Origin: Prorocentrum cordatum
Taxonomy: Eukaryota; Sar; Dinophyceae; Prorocentrales; Prorocentraceae
Direction of reading: 5' to 3'
NCBI GenBank assembly: GCA_963575745.1
Contig: CAUYUJ010019108.1
Location: 1-40,000 of the forward strand
DNA length: 40,000 nucleotides
Shown here: in pieces, positions 31,146-40,000 of the stretch
How the letters are laid out: each line of letters opens with the position of its first letter
Position numbering within the stretch: the stretch's first letter is position 1
Made by a program: the position numbers and the translations under genes
Notes under the pieces: generated by a model
The model's input: the letters and a program-made list of their open reading frames with translations, nothing else
Databases searched by the model: none
Told to the model about the DNA's origin: nothing

Positions 31146-31349
31146 AACCGGAATCCGCCCACGCCATGGCGCGCTCTGAAAACGCGCCACTGGAGCCAAC
31201 GCGGCTACGGATGCAATGAGCTTGAGAATCAAACGTTGGACACTGCCCGAAATGTTATGCCCATTGAAACGTCACTATTCACAATCGTTTACTGACTGAT
31301 TCAGTGCGAACGCCGTCGAGATAAAACGATGAAACATGGCACGTCTGCA

Positions 31350-31443
31350 TGCTTCCGCTGCAGCGTTGGCTTCGTTTTAGGATCGGCGCTTTGCTTCCCC
31401 CGTCCAAAGCGGCGTTCTCGCCCCAGCGCGGGCCGCTTTTCTG
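31350..31443. repeat. Duplicated segment, copy a
   Basis: GCTTCCGCTGCAGCGTTGGC, TTTTAGGATCGGCGCTTTGC and CGCCCCAGCGCGGG. Copy b lies 410 bp downstream; both are followed by C/T-rich DNA. Confidence 0.85.
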
Positions 31444-31489
31444 AATGTGGTTTCTTTCTCGTTGTTGTGGACCCCTCCTTTTTGCTTCC

Positions 31490-31645
31490 TGTGCGTCCTC
31501 ATGTCCCTTCAGTTCCTCCTGCTCCCTCCTGCTCCTCTTGCTCGTCCTGTTGCTGCTGCTGCTCCTCTTCTTGCTCCATTTCCTCCTTCTCCTTCTCCTT
31601 CGACAACTGCTCAATCTGAATACTTTTCTCCTCTCTCCCCCGAAA
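31490..31645. repeat. C/T-rich tract
   Basis: CTCCTGCTCC and TTCTCC repeats. Hydrophobic or Ser/Cys runs in the open frames are artefacts. Confidence 0.7.
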
Positions 31646-31760
31646 ATGGCCGGGGAATAATTAGTCCGCCCCCTCCGCGTATGATTGTTCCTGCACGCAG
31701 AATTTAATGTCATGGCCTCTCGAACGTTTTCAAACCAGAGCGTCGGTGTCTCAAAGTGGC

Positions 31761-31853
31761 ACTGCCGCTGCAACGTTGGCTCTATTTTAGGATCGGCGCT
31801 TTGCTCCCGTTGTTCAAAGAGGCGTTGTCGCCCCAGCGCGGGCTACTTTTCTG
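31761..31853. repeat. Duplicated segment, copy b
   Basis: TGCCGCTGCAACGTTGGCTC, TTTTAGGATCGGCGCTTTGC and CGCCCCAGCGCGGG, about 85 percent like copy a by eye. Confidence 0.85.
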
Positions 31854-31859
31854 GTTGTC

Positions 31860-32058
31860 GCCCCCCTCCTTTCCCGTCCTCTGTCTGCCCTGGTCCCCCT
31901 GCTCCTCCCGCTCGTTTCACCTCGCTGCTGCTGTTCGTCCTCGTCGTCCTCCTCCTCCTTCCTCATCCTCTTCATATATCTCCTTCTCATCCTCTTGCTC
32001 ATCTGCCACCTCGTCCTCGTTGTCGTCGTCGTCTTCCTCCCCCTCGTCCTATGTGCGC

Positions 32059-32093
<35 letters not shown>
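31860..32093. repeat. C/T-rich tract ending in (CT)n
   Basis: CCTCCT-rich stretch followed by a pure CT dinucleotide run at 32061-32093. Confidence 0.85.
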
Positions 32094-32096
<3 letters not shown>

Positions 32097-32120
32097 GATC
32101 GTGCATAACATGATCGGTAT

Positions 32121-32177
32121 TTTCCAACTATCCTGTGGTGTTGGGTCCTCGTTTTGAAGAGACAGCGCCCCGCGTCT
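32121..32177. repeat. Conserved pre-array segment, copy L2
   Basis: CCAACTATCCTGTGGTGTTG, GGTCCTCGTTTTGAAGAGAC, AGCGCCCCGCGTC; almost identical to L1. Followed by a CTCCTCC tract and then array B. Confidence 0.9.
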
Positions 32178-32249
32178 CCTCTCCTCCTCCACCTCCCCTC
32201 CTCCCTCTTCCCATCCGCCTCAACCCGCATGCGTTTCACCCACACAACA

Positions 32250-33135
32250 CAGCGTTTCGTGGCCTCAAAGCGAGCTCCACCGAAGGATCCAGTGGCAATG
32301 ACCGCATGCGTCAACGCCACCCAGGACAGCGTTTGGTGGCCCCATAGCGAGCTCCACAGAAGGCTCCACTGGCACAGGCCGCACGCGTCAACGCCAGCCA
32401 GGACAGCGTTTCGTGGCCCCCATAGGGAGCTCCACCGAATGCTCCCGTGGCACAGGCCGCATGCGTCATCTTCACCCTGGACAGCGTTTCGTGGCCCCAA
32501 TGGGAGCTCCACCGAAGGCTCCATTGGCACAAGGCGAATACGTCAACGCCACCCTGGACAGCGTTTGGTGGCCCCATAGCGAGCTCAACAGAAGGCTCCA
32601 CTGGCACAGGCCGCACGCGTGGGAGCTCCACCGAAGGCTCCAGTGACACAGGCCGGATGCGTCAACGCCAGCCAGGACAGCGTTTCGTGACCCCCACAAG
32701 GAGCTCCACCGAAGGCTCCAGTGGCACAGGCCGCATGCGTCAACGCCACCCAGAACAGCGTTTCGTGACCCCATAGGGAGCTCCACAGAAGGCTCCACTG
32801 GCACAGGCCGCATGCGTCATCGCCAGCCAGGACAGCGTTCCGTGGCCCCATAGGGAGCTCCACCGAAGGCTCCAGTGGCACAGGCCGCATGTGTCAACGC
32901 CTGCCAGGACACCGTCTCGTGGCCCCCATAAGGAGCTCCACCGATGGCTCCAGTGCCACAGGCCGCACGCGTCAATGCCAGCCAGGACAGCGTTTCGTGG
33001 CCCCGTAGCGAGCTCCACCGAAGGCTCCAGTGGCACAGGCCGCATGCGTCAACGCCACCCAGGACAGCTCTTCGTGGCCTGGCACAGGCCGCATGCGTCA
33101 ACGCCACCCAACACAGCGTTCCGTGGTCCCAGAAG
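32250..33135. repeat. 77 bp minisatellite array B, about 12 units
   Basis: Same family as array A, but with GGCACAGGCCGCATGCGTCA replacing the GGCAGGGTCCGC variant in most units. Contains internally deleted units at about 32619 and 33078. Confidence 0.95.
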
Positions 33136-33665
33136 GAGCTCCACCAGAACCGGTACCCACACTGCGGTACTCGCAACTGCATATGGTTGGGTCCATCGTC
33201 AAACTAATTTTTTGGGAGTTCCAGGTCCGCTATGACACGCGTCTGCGGATATAGAACAAAGTAGCGCAATGGGAACGGATGTGTGAGAGGGGTACGATTT
33301 CAACTATGGTGGGAACGCACATCGCTTGCCTCATCCCCCTCTTCGGTCTCCACTGTACCAGACGCCACCCCTCGCCGATTGTAGAACGAACGGTTGGCCA
33401 AACCCTGCGATTGCCACCTGAGGATCAACGTCTTCGTGGTCATCCCGTTCTGTGGACAGACATAAATTCAACGCGCTGGGAACTAACTCGTGAGAGTGGG
33501 CGGGATCACTCGAACGACGCCTGCCCTACGGTCAAGAACTCTTGATGCGCGTGCCGCGGCGGCGGCCCCTGCAACCAGACAGCGTGTCGCTCGGCTCCGC
33601 GGGGTCGGGGGCCGGGAGAAGCTCGGGACGTGGACGCTCGGGGACAAGGGCGTGGCTAGGGCTCC
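33136..33665. other. Spacer, no gene recognised
   Basis: Mixed-composition DNA with short frames only. Confidence 0.4.
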
Positions 33666-33815
33666 CAACTTCGCGCTTCGCGCTGCGCGAAGCGCGAAGC
33701 GCGAATAACTTCGCGCTCTCGCGCCGCCCTCCCAAAGGGAGAATAGGAGGACGAGGAGGAGGGGGAGAAGGAACGAGGACCGCGAAGCGCGAAGCGCGAA
33801 TAACTTCGCGCCCTC
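33666..33815. repeat. TTCGCGC/GCGCGAA hairpin repeat
   Basis: TTCGCGCTTCGCGC faces GCGAAGCGCGAAGCGCGAA at 33670-33707, and GCGAAGCGCGAATAACTTCG recurs at 33782, 90-100 bp on. Strong potential hairpins. Confidence 0.8.
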
Positions 33816-34815
33816 GAGGGAGCCCTTGCAGAACAGCGGAACGACGCGCTGCGCCAACATTCCTGGCCGCAGCTCCCCCCAACGCTGCAGCGTGCCAGGG
33901 CGCGGAATGCCGCCGCTGCCTCCCCGGCGGCGGCGGCCTCGGACACCGCCGCGCGCGCCGTGCTGCGATGCGACACCATACCTGCCAGCGACTCCAAATC
34001 GGGCTTTCGGAAAACGATTCGGGCAACTTTAAGCGCGAGTTCAGCCTGCGCGCGTTCAGGCTGCATCTCTCTCCTCTCCTCCGCTCTCCTCTCCCCTCTT
34101 CCGGTCTCTACTGCTTCCCACTTCTCTCCGCTCTCTGCTCGACTCTACCTACCCTTGTCGACATGTCAATCATTCCACTCCGCTCCGTTCTCCTCTCATC
34201 CCCTCTCCTCTACTGCACTCTGCTCTTCGCTGCCTCACTCCGCTCCACTCTCCTCTGCTCCACTCTCATCAGCACGGCTGTTTGCCGGCTTTGCAGAGAT
34301 TCGGCGCCCGCGAAGAAACGCAGCTCCGAACCATGGCATGTTCTCGAGACCAGAGGCCTCGTGGAAACATCGCAGCGCGCGCGGTTCGCCACCATCACTT
34401 TCCATGCCTGCGCCTCGAGTGTATGAGTGGCCATCAAGCTGCCGAGCGAAAGCGGGGGCCTGCCAACAAGCCAGGCCCCTTGGAACGCACAGCTGGGCGG
34501 CTGGCGCGCTGCAGCTGAGGATGGCAAGAAGCCGGTGCCGCAACCAATGGCGGGTACGTGCCGCGCCGATTGCCGTGGGGCGGGGGGGCCTCCCGCTCCT
34601 GCTCCTCCAGCTCCTGCGCTTCTCGGAGGTGGACGGAAACTCCTTCGGCAGCCGCGGTCCAAGACAGCCAGACCGCGGTGCGCAAGTGGGTGGGGACCCG
34701 GGGAGCGAGTGGAGGCGCGAAGGCGAGAAGGAAGAGAGCGCGAAAGGCCCTTCGGCAAAACGCTCTTCGTGAACTGGCCTGGGGGGGACCCGACTCCGCG
34801 GGCTCAGGCCCCCGA
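33816..34815. other. Non-coding spacer with a pyrimidine-rich stretch
   Basis: CTCTCCTC and CACTCCGCTC repeats at 34065-34270. The remainder is GC-rich with long frames open on both strands but no motif. Confidence 0.4.
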
Positions 34816-34819
34816 CGGA

Positions 34820-34960
34820 ACGCCTCGGTCGTCCTCCTTCTCCTCCTCCTCCTGCTCCTCCTCCTGCTCCTCCTCCTCCTCCTCCTCTTCCTCCTCCTGC
34901 TCCTCTTCCTCCTCCCTCTCCTCTTCCTCCTGCTCCTCCTCCCTCCTCCCTCCTCGCCGG
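34820..34960. repeat. (CTC)n microsatellite
   Basis: CTC/CTG/TTC triplet tract. Confidence 0.9.
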
Positions 34961-35090
34961 GGCCGCCGCACGCCTGGAGTTGCGGCGGCTGACGGGGACG
35001 CTGCCGACCCCAGCCTGGCTCTGGTCCCCGCCGCCGGCGCGCAGCTGGCTCGCCCGGATGCTCGCGCCCAGGGCCTCGCCGCGGGGGGTT

Positions 35091-35378
35091 CGAGGATCCT
35101 CGGGACGTGCGCTTACGAACACTTTCTCCCTCCCTCCTCCTCCCTCCTCCTCCCTCCAACTCCCTCCTCCTCCTCTTTTTTTTCCTCCTCCCTCCTCCTC
35201 CTCCTCCTCCTCCTCCTCCTCCTCCTCCTCCTCCTCCTCCTCCTCCTCCTCCCTCCTCCTCCCTCCTCCTCTCCTCCTCCTCCTCCTCCTCCTGCCTCGC
35301 CCTCTGCTCCTCGAGCTGTGGGGCCCCGCCCCCCCCCCCCAAAAGAGGATCCTCGGGACGTGCGCTTGGGAACACTTC
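35091..35378. repeat. CTC microsatellite bracketed by a direct repeat
   Basis: AGGATCCTCGGGACGTGCGC plus TT..GAACACTT occurs at 35091 and again at 35345, on both sides of the CTCCTC tract (35125-35293). The two copies are 254 bp apart in the same orientation. Confidence 0.85.
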
Positions 35379-35473
35379 TCGGCGGCGCAGCGCGGCGAGG
35401 GGAAGAGGAACGACCGAGCCCCTTTTGAAAAGGAAGCGTTCCTTATTCAAGCCGCTCACTGTAAGCACAAGAG

Positions 35474-35617
35474 CTCGGAGGTCCGCGCAGATTTCTCGGA
35501 TCGAGGCTGGAGCCCCCTGGCGGAGCCTCCTGCGCCGCCCCTGGCGCGCTCCGCGCGCCAAAGAGGGGGGGGTCTAACGCTGATCCAAAACATCCGCGCG
35601 GACCTCCGAGTCTTTTT
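35474..35617. mobile_element. Foldback (MITE-like) element, copy 2
   Basis: CTCGGAGGTCCGCGC begins at 35474 and its exact reverse complement ends at 35610; similarity of the arms continues inward to GGATC. An internal hairpin TGGCGCGC/GCGCGCCA lies at about 35544-35562. A T-run (35612-35618) follows the right end, as in copy 1 at 2886. Non-coding, about 137 bp. Confidence 0.8.
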
Positions 35618-35624
35618 TTAGGTT

Positions 35625-36480
35625 TATGCTAGTGTTTGTTTCCCGAGCGCTGGCGCCAGCACTGTGCAACTTAGCTGCCCCGATACGCAACACGCAACAC
35701 GCAGCGTATTGATACGGGGCTCAACACGCAGACTGAACACGTGCATTTTGAACACGGACGTTTTGAACACGGCACGTGTTACGTTTCAAAACGTGCGTAT
35801 CAGAGCAGCTAAACTGTGGCAGCTTCTCGACCTGTGGCGTTGTGGCTCTTTCAGTCCTGGCGGTTTCCGCCTCGCCCTCGGCCTGCGGGTGGCCCTTCTC
35901 GGGACTATCCGAAGCGCAGCCAGGACGAGGCACTACCCCTGCGGCAGCGGTCGGGACTCCTGGGGCCGTGGATTGACAAAATCAGATCGGCGGGGGCCAG
36001 GGATTTCTGCCCGAATCGGCGCGGTCCCCCGCAGCGCTGGCCGCAGCGCTTCAGCCAGGCTCGCATCGGCCAGCGTTTCGGCCAGCACCCCTGCGCTTGT
36101 CCACCCCCAGCCCTCCGACACGGCGAGGGGCGGCGTGACGAGTACAGGCACGGGCTCCGTGCCGTCGATGGGGGGGAGCGGGGCCGGGGAGAGGATCCTC
36201 AGGCTCGCGTCGGGGCTCCCCTCTTTGGGGGGGGGTCGCCATATGGGTACGGGGCGGGGTGTTGGGCGTCTGGGCTGGTGGTGAGGGCGCCGTGCCTCCG
36301 CCAGCTGGCGACCTGCCCACGGGCGTCCTCGGCGGAGCGGGGGCATGCACGCACTGGGCAAGCACATGCCCTGAGGCTCGTTGAGACGGAGGAGAGGCCA
36401 CCTGTCGGCCGAGCCCATGGACCAGACCCAAACACCCAGACCTCCGACGTCGTCGTCGTTTTCTTTGTTGTTTTGTGTTT
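35625..36480. other. Spacer, no gene recognised
   Basis: GAACACG-type short repeats at 35725-35775. Long frames from 35816 are open on both strands without motifs. Confidence 0.4.
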
Positions 36481-36545
36481 TGTTTGTTCCCCACATGTTT
36501 CGTGGGGTTCTGGTTTTCTTCCCTGCCGCGGCGCACCCGCGTCTC
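36481..36545. repeat. Conserved pre-array segment, copy L4 (divergent)
   Basis: TGTTTGTTCCCCACATGTTT, CGTGGGGTTCTGGTTTTC, GCGCACCCGCGTC; a diverged relative of L1-L3, again after a T-rich stretch and before a CTCCTCC tract and a tandem array. Confidence 0.6.
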
Positions 36546-36726
36546 CTCCTCCTCACCTTCCTCCCCTCCTCCCTCCCCATCTTCCTCTCCTCACCCGCGC
36601 TCAACACATGCACGGCAAGTACGTGAGACACGCGTCTACATACAGCCGCACGCATGCACACACTCGCACACAACACACACACACCATACAACGCTAGTGC
36701 GCGTCGGATACGTGGCAGGCGCAGCA

Positions 36727-38292
36727 GTTTCTCGACACCACAGGGGGTGCGCAGGGGGTGGTCTTTCAGTGCGGTCTCTATCCGTCGCACGCTCGCAAAG
36801 CGCGGAAGGCGTGGCATTTCCTCGACACCAGAGGGGGTGCGCAGGGGGTGCGGTCTCTATCCGTCGCACGCCCGCAAAGCGCGGCAGGCGTGGCATTTCC
36901 TCGACACCAGGAGGGTGCGCAGGGGGTGCGGTCTCTATCCGTCGCACGCTCGCAAAGCGCGGCAGGCGTGGCATTTCCTCGACACCAGGGGGGTGCGCAG
37001 GGGGTGCGGTCTCTATCCGTCGCACGCTCGCAAAGCGCGGCAGGCGTGGCATTTCCTCCACACCAGGGGGGTGCGCAGGGGGTGCGGTCTCTATCCGTCG
37101 CACGCTCGCAAAGCGCGGCAGGCGTGGCATTTCCTCGACACCAGGGGGGGTGCGCAGGGTGCGGTCTCTATCCGGCGCACGCTCGCAAAGCGCGGCAAGC
37201 GTGGCATTTCTTCGACACCAGGAGGGTGCGCAGGGGATGCGGTCTCCATCCGTCGCACGCTCGCAATGCGCGGCAGGCGTGGCATTTCCTCCACACCAGG
37301 GGCGGACGCAGGGGGTGCGGTCTCTATCCGTCGCACGCTCGCAAAGCGCGGCAGGCGTGGTAGTGTATCGACACGAGAGGGGGTGCGCTGGGGGTGCGGT
37401 CTCTATCCGTCGCACGTTTGCAAATCGCGGCAGGCGTGGCATTCCTTCGACACCAGGGGGGGCGCAGGGGGTGCGGTCTCTATCCGTCGCACGCCCGCAA
37501 AGCGCGGCAGGCGTGACATTTCCTCGACACCAGGGGGTGCGCAGGGGGTGCGGTCTGTATCCGTCGCACGCTCGCAAGCGCGGCAGGCGTGGCATTTCCT
37601 CGACACCAGAGGGGGTGCGCAATTGGTGCGGTCTGTATCCGGCGCACGCTCGCAAAGCGCGGCAGGCGTGGCATTTCCTCGACACCAGGAGGGTGCGCAG
37701 GGGATGCGGTCTCCATCCGTCGCACGCTCGCAAAGCGCGGCAGGCGTGGTAGTTCATCGACACGAGAGGGGGTGCGCAGTTGGTGCGGTCTCTATCCGTC
37801 GCACGCTCGCAAAGCGCGGCAAGCGTGGCATTTCCTCGACACCAGGGGGTGCGCAGGGGGTGCGGTCTCTATCCGTCTCACGCTCGCAAAGCGCGGCAGG
37901 CGTGGGAGTTCATCGACACGAGAGGGGGTGCGCAGTTGGTGCGGTCTCTATCCGTCGCACGCTCGCACAGCGCGGCAGGCGTGGCATTTCCTCCACACCA
38001 GGGGGGGTGCGCAGGGGGTGCGGTCTGTATCCGGCGCACGCTCGCAAAGCGCGGCAGGCGTAGCATTTCCTCCACACCAGGGGGGTGCGCAGGGGGTGCG
38101 GTCTGTATCCGTCGCACGCTCGCAAAGCGCGGCAAGTGTAGCATTTCCTCGACACCAGGGGGGGTGCGCAAGGGGTGCGGTCTCTATCCGTCGCACGCTC
38201 GCAAAGCGCGGCAGGCGTAGCATTTCCTCGACACCAGAGGGGGTGCGCAAGGGTCGCACGCTCGCAAAGCGCGGCAGGCGTAGCAGTTCCGC
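36727..38292. repeat. ~78 bp minisatellite array C, about 20 units
   Basis: Unit TTTCCTCGACACCAGGGGGG, TGCGCAGGGGGTGCGGTCTC, TATCCGTCGCACGCTCGCAA, AGCGCGGCAGGCGTGGCA, 76-80 bp long. Long open frames on both strands (GCGLYPSHARKARQAWHFLD type) are repeat artefacts. Confidence 0.97.
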
Positions 38293-38382
38293 GGCAGGCA
38301 AACACATAAGACTTACATCAAGTATGTGGGTTCCTCGGTAGCGTAATTTTGTTTTTTCTTTTATCCCTTGCCTGGGGATCAG

Positions 38383-38464
38383 GTTTACATCTGGAGTCGC
38401 TCTTTGGTGGTCGTGGGGCGCGGTGATGGCCCTGGAAGACGAAAACGGTCAAAACACCTTCCGC

Positions 38465-38465
<1 letters not shown>
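38383..38465. repeat. Dispersed repeat, copy 2 of 1825-1900
   Basis: ggtttacatctggagtcgct, ctttggtggtc, gacgaaaacggtcaaaac; aligns with the segment beside the hairpin at 1825-1900. Confidence 0.5.
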
Positions 38466-38508
<43 letters not shown>

Positions 38509-38521
38509 TTTTTTGTTTTTT
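38466..38521. repeat. Poly(T) run
   Basis: About 55 bases, nearly all T, directly before segment L3; a poly(A) run if read on the minus strand. Confidence 0.9.
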
Positions 38522-38527
38522 TTGTTT

Positions 38528-38583
38528 GTTCCCAGCCCTCCTGCGTTGGGTTCTCGTTTTGAATAGAGCACTGCTCGCGCGTC
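38528..38583. repeat. Conserved pre-array segment, copy L3
   Basis: CCCAGCCCTCCTGCGTTGGG, TTCTCGTTTTGAATAGAGCA, CTGCTCGCGCGTC; clearly related to L1 and L2. Followed by a CCTTCC tract and array D. Confidence 0.8.
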
Positions 38584-38667
38584 GCCTTCCTTACTTCCTT
38601 CCTTCCTTCCCGCCCCCTCCCGCCCCTCTCTTCCCCCTTGCCTTTCGCCTCGCTCGCCACTGCGTGC

Positions 38668-40000
38668 CAGCTGGGGGGCTGCGATATGTGAAACTGTCGC
38701 CACTTTCGAAGCCTGCTGGGGGGCCCAGCACGGTGGGCACCCGCGGCGGATTCAAATGGGACCTCGCCATCCCTGGGGGGCTGCGATCTGTGAAACTGTC
38801 ACCACTTTCGAAGGCTCCTGGGGGGCCCAGCACAGTCTGCACCCGCGGCTGATTCAAATGGGACCTCGCCATCCTTGGGGGGCTGCGATCTGTGAAACTG
38901 TCGCCACTTTCGAGGCCTGCTGGGGGGCCCAGCACAGTCTGCACCCGCGGCTGATTCAAATGGGACCTCGCCATCCCTGGGGGGCTGCGATCTGTGAAAC
39001 TGTCGCCACTTTCGAGGGCTGCTGGGGTGCCCAGCACAGTCTGCACCCGCGGCGGATTCAAATGGGACCTCGCCATCCCTGGGGGGCTGCGATATGTGAA
39101 ACTGTCACCACTTTCGAGGGCTGCTGGGGGGCCGAGCACAGTCTGCACCCGCGGCGGATTCAAATGAAACTTCGCCATCCCTGGGGTGCTGCGATCTGTG
39201 AAACTGTCGCCACTTTCGAGGGCTCCTGGGGGGCCCAGCATACTCTGCACCCGCGACGGATTCAAATGGGACCTCGCCATCCCTGGGGGGCTGCGATCTG
39301 TGAATCGGTCGCCACTTTCGAGGCCTGCTGGGGGGCCCAGCACAGTGGGTACCCACGGCGAATTCAAATGTGACCTCGCCATCCCTTGTGAGCTGCGATC
39401 TGTAAAAAACTGTCGCCACTTTCGAGGGCTGCTGGAGGGCCCAGCACTGTCTGCACCCACGGCGGATTCAAATGTGACCTCGCCATCCCTGGGGGGCTGC
39501 GATCTGTGAAACCGTCGCCACTTTCGAGGGCTGCTGGGGGGCCCAGCACAGTGGGTTACCCGCGGCGGATTCAAATGTGACCTCGCCATCCCTGGGGGGC
39601 TGCGATCTGAAACTGTCGCCACTTTCGAGGGCTGCTGGGGGGCCCAACACAGTGGGTATCCACGGCGGGTTCAAGTTAGACCTCGCCATCCTTGGGGGGC
39701 TGCGATCTGTGAATCTGTCGCCACTTTCTTACCTCGCTCGTCGCTGCGTTTCGAGGGCTGCTGGGGGCTGCGATCTGTGAAAGTGTCGCCACTTTCGAGG
39801 GCTGCTGATGGGGCCCAGCACAGTGGGTACTCACCGCAGACTCAAATGGGACCTCGCCATCCCTGGGGGGCTGCGATCTGTGAAATTGTCGCCACATTCA
39901 ACTGGGACCTCGCCATCACTGGGGGGCTGCGATCTGTGAAACGATCGTCACTTTCGAGGGCGTCTGAAGGGGCCCAGCACAGTGGGTACTCACCGCAGAC
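38668..40000. repeat. ~102 bp minisatellite array D, at least 13 units
   Basis: Unit GGGGGGCTGCGATCTGTGAA, ACTGTCGCCACTTTCGAGGG, CTGCTGGGGGGCCCAGCACA, GTCTGCACCCGCGGCGGATT, CAAATGGGACCTCGCCATCC, CT. 102 is a multiple of three, so the minus frame shows a regular 34-residue artefact. Disrupted near 39725-39780 and 39895; continues past the window end. Confidence 0.97.

Noticed and set aside
34427-35561. 333- and 375-codon frames with poly-Ser, poly-Leu or poly-Arg/Glu
   Set aside because: They run through CTC microsatellites and GC-rich spacer on both strands without a domain.
36727-38292. A 469-codon repeat protein (GCGLYPSHARKARQAW type)
   Set aside because: A minisatellite artefact, also open on the minus strand.
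38466-38521. Mature mRNA-derived processed pseudogene tail
   Set aside because: No gene body precedes the A-run on the minus strand, only the conserved segment and a VNTR; treated instead as part of the composite repeat.

Overview
The window looks like accessory, gene-poor nuclear DNA of a dinoflagellate. The reasons are: very GC-rich coding tracts, a lysine/methionine-rich N-terminus on a transposase, a probable GC-AG intron, a non-LTR retrotransposon relic of a type I associate with dinoflagellates, and an extreme density of micro- and minisatellites. The genus cannot be told from sequence alone. I recognise no tRNA, rRNA, CRISPR array or ordinary housekeeping gene.

Layout: 1-1177 is a ~124 bp tandem array. 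1.2-4.8 kb is GC-rich non-coding DNA with hairpins, a foldback element and large microsatellites (CTC, GA, ATGT, GAT). 4.9-9.45 kb is the best coding block and reads left to right: a possible short Cys-rich ORF (4909), an ISXO2/IS1595(Merlin)-like DDD transposase (5666-7141, one probable intron), and a P-loop ATPase-like gene (7515-9429, interrupted by a frame change near 8100-8158). These look like parts of one DNA transposon that pairs a transposase with a helper-type ATPase. 9.78-10.92 kb is a repeat complex with a large inverted array. 11.2-15.8 kb holds decayed coding fragments on both strands, including an RNase H-like remnant. 15.86-18.49 kb is a decayed non-LTR retrotransposon: a reverse transcriptase with a damaged YxDD motif, then a broken zinc-finger/endonuclease-like C-terminus.

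19-25 kb carries microsatellites, weak coding-like fragments and a second copy of the 12 kb gene family. 25-28.5 kb holds a TA-flanked MITE, long GAC and GAT tracts that share flanking repeats, and a GCGC-punctuated region. 28.7-40 kb is dominated by four large arrays (77, 77, 78 and 102 bp units). Each is preceded by the same short conserved segment and a pyrimidine tract; read on the minus strand this gives VNTR, purine tract, conserved segment and often an A-rich run, an organisation reminiscent of composite SVA-type retroposons.

Most long open frames in the arrays are open on both strands only because the repeat units lack stops; they are not genes. The two results most worth following are the transposase/ATPase module and the four-fold composite VNTR architecture.
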